A DNA stretch of 64,000 nucleotides from positions 37,579,186 to 37,643,185 of the forward strand of contig OZ034968.1 of the NCBI GenBank assembly GCA_964030785.1. The letters run 5' to 3'. Origin of the DNA: Siderastrea siderea (Eukaryota > Cnidaria > Anthozoa > Scleractinia > Rhizangiidae). Numbering within the stretch: position 1 is the first letter of the stretch; every line of letters begins with the position of its first letter. Position numbers and translations under genes: made by a program. This document shows, piece by piece, positions 56,489-64,000 of this stretch. The notes below the pieces were generated by a model. The model saw only the letters and a program-made list of their open reading frames with translations. It was not told where the DNA came from and did no database searches.

Positions 56489-59400
56489 TCACGCTATTTT
56501 CTCTACAGGCCATCCATTCGAATCTCCAAGAAATAGCAAACTAAAAATATAGTTGAAGAAGTCTGGATAATAGCGGCAGGCTCGCTCACAGTCCGGACAG
56601 TAATTCAGCTCTAGCACTTGAGGAATGATCTCATCTGACCCTAAAAGCACAAAAGAAAACAGCACGTTTGCTCCGGAATTTTAAGACCGAGTCAGGTACG
56701 CTGTGAAGTATTACTTCAGTGTGAAATTTCTTGAAAAGTTCTTGTTGTTTTTTCTTGTTTTTTGTTTCTGTTTGTTTGTTTGTTTGTTTTTTGTCACTCT
56801 CAGAAAAAAATTCCGTCTGCCACGTTTGGAGAAAGCACATCAAACGTGTGAAGTCGACTTTTTAACGCATTAGTTTGCGAAAAAGGTAAAGACAACCGAC
56901 CAGCCAATTTTTCGGAATTTTTTAGAACAAACGCATCTAGTTCCATTATGCCGTTGGGTGGGCGGGCTGAGGGCACTGGAACTTTTACCTTTCCTCAGAA
57001 AACAGACCTGGCAAACAGCCGTCTTTTCATACCTTATAAGAGGGTTTGAAAGTAATAGCTTGCAAAATTTCCAAGTCAGCAAACATACCCCTATAGACCA
57101 CCTATTTCGCGGAACATTTCCGTTAGGTGTCCCTGAAAAGAATCAATGGTGAACTTACCATCGTCCGCCCATTTGAGCATCAAATCCACAGCATAAAACG
57201 CACGGGACTTAAAGAACAAGAACAAAACGTAAAAACTAACAACTTTGCACAATGTAATCATCACTGAAAGAATATCATTATGGAAACCTGCAATGTAGGC
57301 CACTTATTCAGTACACTGTAAAGTCACCTGAGTTAGTAAACCGTTTTCTCGCAAGTGGTGACGGGAGTACAGACTCTATCAACGGATAAGCTAGAATGTC
57401 GATGCGAGCCAACAAATTTGCATATGCGGTCCGAGAAAGCGAGAGTTCAAACCCTTGATTAACAAATCTAATAAAAGTCTGATCAGCGTCACATTCAGCT
57501 TCAAACGAGAGCAAGAGGTTTTGTTCTCGTCGACTCCCATGAAAAATTGAGCAGATTCAAACTCTACGAGAGGGAACGAGCAGAGAGCAAAAGAGTTTCA
57601 GGCCAAAAAAGAGCGACAGTTTCACTGTTCACTCTCGAGACTCGTCCTCGTCTGATCCAGGCTTGGCAGAACGATGCGCAAGTGTGTGAGCACGATCGAG
57701 CTCGACTGACCAATCAGGAATCAGGGATAGCTTCTAGGAAAACAACTCAACTGTGGAGGTGAACTTGAATTGGTTTCCTAGCAGCCATCCTTGAATTCTG
57801 ATAGCATAGTCGACCTTATGAAAGCATGGAAATTATATTATATTAGACGTGGTCGTACGTTTTCGCGTCGCTGTAACATCTGTGTACAAGAATGTTAAAA
57901 ATGTTTTAGACAAAGTCAAACAAAATAATGGTTTTTCATGTTACTTAACCGAGGGGCACTCACCTGAGTGCAGTGTATCAAGGTCTTTGGCGGGAAATCC
58001 GAGATCGCAGCTTCGAACATGCCTCGGAACATTTTAAAAATCTTGGCCTGTACATGCAAACGTAAAACAAATAATAAATATACAGTCACACATATGTTTG
58101 AAGACCAAACAACAGCAGGGTAGTATAACTTTAAAAAGAGTCCAGTGTTCTGGTTACACCTAAGAAAATACAGTCTGAACGCCTTGTGTGGCATAAAATT
58201 TGATTAAACTACGGTACATTTAAATACTACGATCAACCAAACACTAGTGTAACTACAACTCAGCTTCATTTAGAATATCAAAATAAGCATGTACCTCTAC
58301 ATCTGCCCATTTGTGATTAGGATATTGTTGTTCAAACATAGGTATGAATTCATTGTGATGCACCTGTGAGAGACAAAAAACAAACAAACAAACTCATTAG
58401 TGAGTCTGACCTTGAGTTGTGGGCAGTACGGCCTGTTACGGCCTCAGTCAAACGGATGCAACATCCTCCAACATTGTTGGTCAACAGCATTGTTGGTGAA
58501 CAGCGCTGTCGGTCAAAACCAGTGTTGGTCAACAACATTGGTCAACAACATTGTCGGTGTCAACAGTATTGTTGGCCAACACTATTGTTGGTCAACACTA
58601 TTGTTGATCAACACCATTGTTGGTCAACACCATTGTTGGCCAACCCCAATGTTGGTCAACACTATTGTTGTATAAACCAAATGAGCTCAAACGCCATCTT
58701 TCTAGTTTTACTTTTACCTGTTTTAAGTTTTCACTGTCTTTATAATTCATGACGGTAAAATGTTTCGAGTAGACATCGAAGGAATCCAACGAAAACGGCC
58801 TAAAAAGGAAAAAGAAGCATTATAAGAACACCTGCTCGATAATGTAATCCTGGATTTCCTGAATCCTAGCTAATGGTATTTACAAGACGAATCTGTAAGT
58901 TGATAAAATCTAGTTATCAATGATATCCCATGGTGCTGATTTAGACTGTGGGGATGAGATCTCTAAGAGTAACAGCTGAAAAGAAAACCATTAAACTGAA
59001 ACGTTCGTTTAAACGTTTTTCTTAAGTTAAAACCATTAAAAGAGGTCTCAATCTCGGTTTAATACTCACTGGTTAGCAAATCGTAGCCAGAATACTTTAT
59101 CAGCATGTGACACCAACGGTTTGGCTGAGGATATCAGGACCAGATACCGAATATCAAACTTCACTCGACCGACATCCTCACGGTGAAACAGAACAGGGTT
59201 CTCTATATATTTACAGGCAACCTGATGAACAATGGAATGCGGTTAAATTACTTTCACATCTAAAGTATGTCATTCTAGAACCTGTAAGACCGTGACACGT
59301 AGAGTAGAAGAGAGCACGTCGCAAAAACGTGCTCAAAAAGGCAGGAAACCGCCCGCAATTACCCTCTCCTGCCCTTCAACTTTATCTTATCCACCAACGC

Positions 59401-62400
59401 ATGCGCACTCATTATCACCTATTCATTTTCACCCGGGCTTATCGTCGATCAATGCAGAAAATCACACTCGTTTCGAGGTTTCACGAATGAATGAGAGGCA
59501 CTCTAGAGGATTCAAGAAGAAAACGGCAACGAAAGATAGGCTGCTTCCAACGTTTGAAGATGGAGGGCACTGATAATCAGTCGGCATTAAGTTTATTTGC
59601 GGGTCCTGATAAACTATCATGAGCCAACCAACGTGAAATAGTTTATTTAGGATAAGCAAGTCAGTCATCTGATAACATTGAGTCCTGAAACAACCTTACA
59701 ACAAAAACAGGCTGTTACAAGGCATCGTACGCATAACTGAGGTGTGAACCAAACCAAGCATGAAAAGTTTCAAAATTGTACCACACCAGATACGAAAATC
59801 GCCCCAAAAAATACTCGTTAGAAGTGGCTAAAAATATGCAAAAACATATTTCCCATATCATTGCGGCACATGACCTCGAAGAAGAGGTACAAATATGACC
59901 AACCTTTCCAAAAGGAAAATCTTTAACGAAAAAGGGAGTAAATATAAAGAATGAGCGACGTAGAATGATAAATACTCTACACTAAAAGCTTTTAACCACG
60001 AAACATTCCATGACAATACCGGAGCATAATCGTGATGTCGAAATATTAGCCTCCGTACGGCTACTTTGTTCCTACTTCTCTAAATCGTCAGAAACAGTTT
60101 TTTCCAAGACGATTGCAAGCAGACCAGTGTCGAAATTTTAGCAGTTTGCTTTTCCGAGGTTCACACACCACCAACCTGACTTTGCCAACGAGAGTTTGCA
60201 AACTTTACTTTTCGTCGTGTTAAGATGTCTCGAAACAACACAAAGGCCAGACCAGAAATTTCGATTGGTTTGCATGGCTTCAGCCTTTCTAGCCCGTTTC
60301 GTTTGTTCGTATCATAGGTCTACGAGACACTGCCAAAACGCTCTGCCCCTAAAAATTTCATGATCGCTTTTTTTTTCTTATGAACAATCAACAATCACAC
60401 AAACCTTGGGCCCAGTTTCCCTCAATCGTAGTATGTAGTTTAGATTTGACGTAACATGACTATCAATAGCTCTTGCTAGATTCCACGGCTTACAGATCCA
60501 ATGATTATCAAGACCTCTGAAAATAAGCAAGAACAATTTACTTCACAGTCACACACAACGTACATCAAAAACAACCTCTTTACAAAAACGGTTATTTAAT
60601 TTTTCGCATAAAACGGGTCTCATTGGTCGTAAAACCAAAGCTAAAGTAATTACTCTGGCCAATCACAGCAGACACAACCATCCCAACGAACCAATCAGAA
60701 TTCGAAGCAAATGCATGCAATTGTCGTGAAAGGCTGGAAAAGGCGCGTGGGCAAGTGACAATTGGTTTTGGTTTTACTTTCAATTGGTTAAGAAAGTGGC
60801 GCGAGTTTTTTAACTAATCACATGGGGTAGTACGGCAAAACCACAGCAAACGTGAAATACTTAAGAATCACTTTCGACTTTCAGTAGGCCATTTCCAAGT
60901 TGTCTTGTGCCTCTTTTTCAAAGCGAGGCCTCGTGCAAAACCTTTCATATGAAAATGAGCTTTATTTGCAAATGAATCAAAACTCATTTGAATATGAAAG
61001 TTAGAGCACAAAGACTCGCTTTGAAAAAGAGGCACAAGACAACTTGGAAGTGGCCTATTGAAAACCCCTTTCTCGCCTGCGCTCTGAGGACGAGTTTAAG
61101 AACAAACGAATGAGCGCCAAAGTGGAATAACGCGCCTCTGGGAGGCTATTTTCATGCTCGTTCGCATGTTCTTCTTGCATGACTGTCCCTTAGGAGAAAG
61201 ACTGCTTGTAGTCTACATGATTATCGAATATTTGAAACTTGAATCTTGCGTTAGGTGAACTTTCGCACCTGTACCTGTCGACCAGAAAAGAGTTTTACAG
61301 ACACGTTTTCTAATGGGTTACATATACTTAAACGCTAAAACATTTAACTAAACAACGGTCAAGCACGGTGCCATTCAAATTTCGTGACAAACAACTTACT
61401 TTGAATAGCAAAGTCATGTACAGGTCGGAAAATCTTCAAATATTTAACGACAAAACAAGTAACGTTTGTGACATTTTTCTTTTTTGAAACAAAAAGAAAA
61501 ACATTTTGTGACGCATGTTTCTTAGTTCTATGATAAGTCTATATGTGCACTGTAAACCATTTCAGGTGAACATATTCCTACCTTTCCTTTCTTTTGAGGT
61601 AATGATCTACAAATAGCGGAAGTTCTAAGGTCAGGTTGAACGTCACAGGAAGCCATTCGGGTCCTCTCCGGAGCAAGTCATCTTCTTTCCCTGATTCACA
61701 AGGATTTGCTACCTGACACACTGACGCTAAGAGATCCTTGCAAGTCAGGCTATTCTCGTTTGGAAACTGGTTTATGAATTTACCGCTTTCTTGTAACGAT
61801 CTACAAAAATGCAAATTTTAATCAGCTATATAAGTGAACTTTGTTCAATTTATAATGGGGACAGACCACTTGTTGATCTAAGCAAACAAGCAAATTTAAT
61901 GATACATAAACCACGCATGCATGTGTGCACTGCAATGAGGTTTGGGATGGGAGGGTCGAGAAGTGGCATCCAAAGCTTTAAGAGTGGGAGTGTAAGCCGG
62001 AGTAGCAAAGAAAATATATCTTCTTATAGTATCCTATTATAACAACATGTTTCGGATGTCTGACGCTGCTATCCACCATTCTAGGTGTTCTTTTCCACTA
62101 GTTTTTTTAGGACTTGGGTACAACACTGGTCAAACAACGTGCTTAAGGTGAATCTTTTTTAGCCAAAATTACAATGAGTAACATATGTGTTGAGACGTAT
62201 TTCACAAGGAATTTTTCCTTTGTCTTTCCAACATTCATCTCCTCCCCACTGTTTTTTATTGTATACCACAAACAGAGGCGTACACAATGTAGTCAAGCGG
62301 GGTCCAGGGTTGCCCGTGTCCCCCCCCCCCCCCCCCCGCCCTTTGGGGGCCTACCAGTACTAACTAAGGACCACACAATGATAAAGTTAGAAACCTTCTA

Positions 62401-63789
62401 ACTTGAAAAGACAAGTACGCAGAATTCACATGCCCTCCTCCGTCTCCTCCTCCACCTCCTCCTCTACCTCATCGACAAGCACACTCCCCTACTCTGGCCT
62501 TCCTGCCAGCAAGGACTCCAAACAAAACTCCTTGCGCCGGTGGCGCCAGTATGCAAGCAACGACACACGGCAGGCGTCAAATAGGAAGTACGCACTAAGT
62601 GGTTGTGACTAACTTCGGTTGTTTGTGTCGCAGAATTTATACATGAAAATTAGAAGTGATTAAGAATCGCTACTCAATTCTTCTTACGTCGGATAGACGA
62701 TAAACGTCCGACGCAACGGTTGATTGTACAGGCCCGGCGACTTACTTTTTTACCCCTGCTCTATGCCTGTCATACTTACAACCCGTGCGACGATATAACA
62801 TCATTTGCAAGTGCAAATATTAGTCTGGTCAACCAACCTGAAGTCTTTAAAATGCTCTCTGAGCCAAAGAATATCAGCGTCTTCCCTGCTGTCTACCAGG
62901 ACAAATCTTGGATGTGTCAGGAAGCCCTTTACTTGTACAACATCAGTGTAAACACGATAAATCTTATCACTGTCACTTGCAAGCGACGCGCTAGGCTCTG
63001 TTTTGTCAGGAATGGGGTGTATCTCACCCTGCCATTCCTGTGGAAATAAAATAGACACAGAGCCCAGGAGAACAATTAAAGATCACTCTGAGAATTTTCT
63101 TTCAGAGTAGCAGTCTGTTGTCGGCAAAACCATGTCCCTCCCCCACTACCCCCAGTGTTCTATTTGCAAAAGAAATCCTCTATAGCTTCCCAGAAAACAG
63201 AGGGGAGAGAATATAGAGTGTACACAAGAAAAAAAAGAAAGTAAATTAAATTTGCCAATCAGGCGTTTGCGAGTTTGAGCAAATATAATTCCAGTTTTTA
63301 TCATGTCTAATGCTTTGCTTAAGATCACAGCACGTCATTCAACTCCCGCAAATGGCTGACAGAACCCTCATCTATGACTCGGGTTCTCCGCACACCATCT
63401 CAAGAGAAGGACGACAAGCTGTGATCTTGATAAGAGTATAAAGACGTAGAAATTGAAGGTTTATTAAAACAGTGTGACTCTTTTCAATTCAAGTCATAAC
63501 CAGGGTAGGGAAAGTAAAAAATTTTTTTTACAAATGTTCTCAGCCGGGTTTTGACCGTTTGGGTGCACAACCCTTTAGGCGCACAAGTCTTCACGTCCAG
63601 AAAAAAAAAAGATACAGACCTTTATCTGAATTTCCTTGAGTTTATTTCTTGCCGATTCCAGTGTTGTCTCAGTAGACAGTTGTTTTATCCATTCTTTGTC
63701 TGACAGCTTGTCAGGAAACCATGGCAACAGAGAGCAATCTCTTATGAGAGGTTCCTCAAAACGCGGCAAATAGTTTCTGGTAACTTCGT
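56489..63789 (-). CDS. TTLL12: Tubulin-tyrosine ligase-like protein 12, C-terminal part (10 exons)
   Basis: Exons in window: 63789-63620, 63037-62838, 61800-61582, 60516-60405, 59221-59070, 58799-58718, 58363-58295, 58047-57964, 57207-57159, 56640-56489 (TGA). All are GT-AG, phases agree, and together they give about 429 residues; human TTLL12 has 644. The first exon here starts in phase 1, so 5' exons lie beyond 64000. Diagnostic blocks: [93 protein letters not shown] and [12 protein letters not shown]. The TTL fold is a member of the ATP-grasp family; KPWN and the LELN Glu/Asn belong to its nucleotide site. The N-terminal SET-like domain of the family would be encoded outside the window. 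TTLL12 is regarded as having little or no ligase activity. Confidence 0.95.
58455..58676. repeat. 16-bp minisatellite of 'acactattgttggtca'
   Basis: About a dozen imperfect units, each with an internal dyad (CAACA...TGTTG). The last eight are the most regular. It ends about 40 bp from the donor of the TTLL12 exon at 58799-58718, within the intron. All six frames through it look open because of composition. Confidence 0.85.
60884..61060. mobile_element. Palindromic MITE (CAAAGCGAGGTCAAG family), copy 2
   Basis: Arms AGTTGTCTTGTGCCTCTTTT and its inverse, plus CAAAGCGAG, face each other. It is a better-preserved sister of 21631-21802 and lies in a TTLL12 intron. Confidence 0.85.
62319..62340. 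repeat. Poly-C tract
   Basis: About 18 consecutive C in a TTLL12 intron, followed by a TCC-rich low-complexity stretch at 62430-62480. Confidence 0.85.
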
Positions 63790-64000
63790 CTGCAGTAAAA
63801 AAGAAAACACTGATCAAACACCAGAAGTACATTTTTGCAAAGAGAGAGAGTGTACATAGGGTGTCCAATGAGCTACAAAGTAAACTGCCATGCAAGTTAA
63901 ACAAATTAAGTCACACTTCGGGCCTGGGCCTGGCTTCGGTATGTCTCGACTTTCTTAGGTCTTACACATGCAAGGGATGATGAATTTCACAGAAGCGTGG

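Noticed and set aside
58366..58752. Plus-strand frames through the TTLL12 intron
   Set aside because: They are open only because the 16-bp minisatellite lacks stops. The true exons here are on the minus strand.
62403..62612. Ser/Thr-rich plus-strand frame
   Set aside because: It arises from a TCC-rich low-complexity stretch within a TTLL12 intron.
1..64000. CRISPR arrays, rRNA genes or bacterial operons
   Set aside because: None present. The tandem repeats here have no unique spacers, and gene structure is clearly eukaryotic.

Overview
The window is animal nuclear DNA, most likely from an anthozoan cnidarian and probably a stony coral. Genes are split into short exons with GT-AG introns. 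The introns and spacers are packed with small palindromic transposons (MITEs) of kinds I associate with coral genomes, and there are decayed integrase-OTU retroelements of a type I also associate with corals. The species assignment is inference; the gene models come from reading splice sites and frames directly.

Layout. 1-5 kb: an 18-bp-TIR MITE, a perfect 72-bp duplication, two decayed C-type lectin (CTLD) exons and a decayed Ty3/gypsy-type integrase piece. 8.6-12.4 kb: a non-autonomous P-like DNA transposon with a 2-kb element nested in it. 13.4 kb: an intact CTLD exon. 15.5-19.9 kb: an integrase-OTU retroelement relic split by a TA-target MITE and by a 2.2-kb element with 9-bp target duplications. 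20.7-34.9 kb (minus): a complete 11-exon ALDH16A1 gene, 847 codons plus stop, whose introns hold at least ten MITEs and a PIF/Harbinger fragment. 35.26-45.59 kb: a complete 10.3-kb P-superfamily transposon. 48.8-54.8 kb: two inverted, decaying CAP-domain (GAPR-1/GLIPR2-like) genes. 56.5-64 kb (minus): the C-terminal two thirds of TTLL12, whose 5' end lies beyond the window.

The most striking object is the 10.3-kb element. It has 19-bp terminal inverted repeats (one mismatch), subterminal repeats containing TGACGTCA, and a perfect 8-bp target duplication. Its eight predicted exons all join in frame into one 2221-residue protein: THAP-like C2CH zinc site, P-element-type transposase core, two CCHC zinc knuckles, a YqaJ (lambda-exonuclease-like) nuclease and a USP-like cysteine protease. 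Retention of a single intron would stop translation after the transposase part, giving two possible products. A 3.8-kb relative at 8.6 kb carries the same ends and its own perfect 8-bp target duplication, so the termini are independently confirmed.

ALDH16A1 and TTLL12 are ordinary conserved host genes on the same strand. The lectin and CAP genes are small duplicated families losing members. Everything else is transposon sediment. I saw no tRNA, rRNA or CRISPR array.
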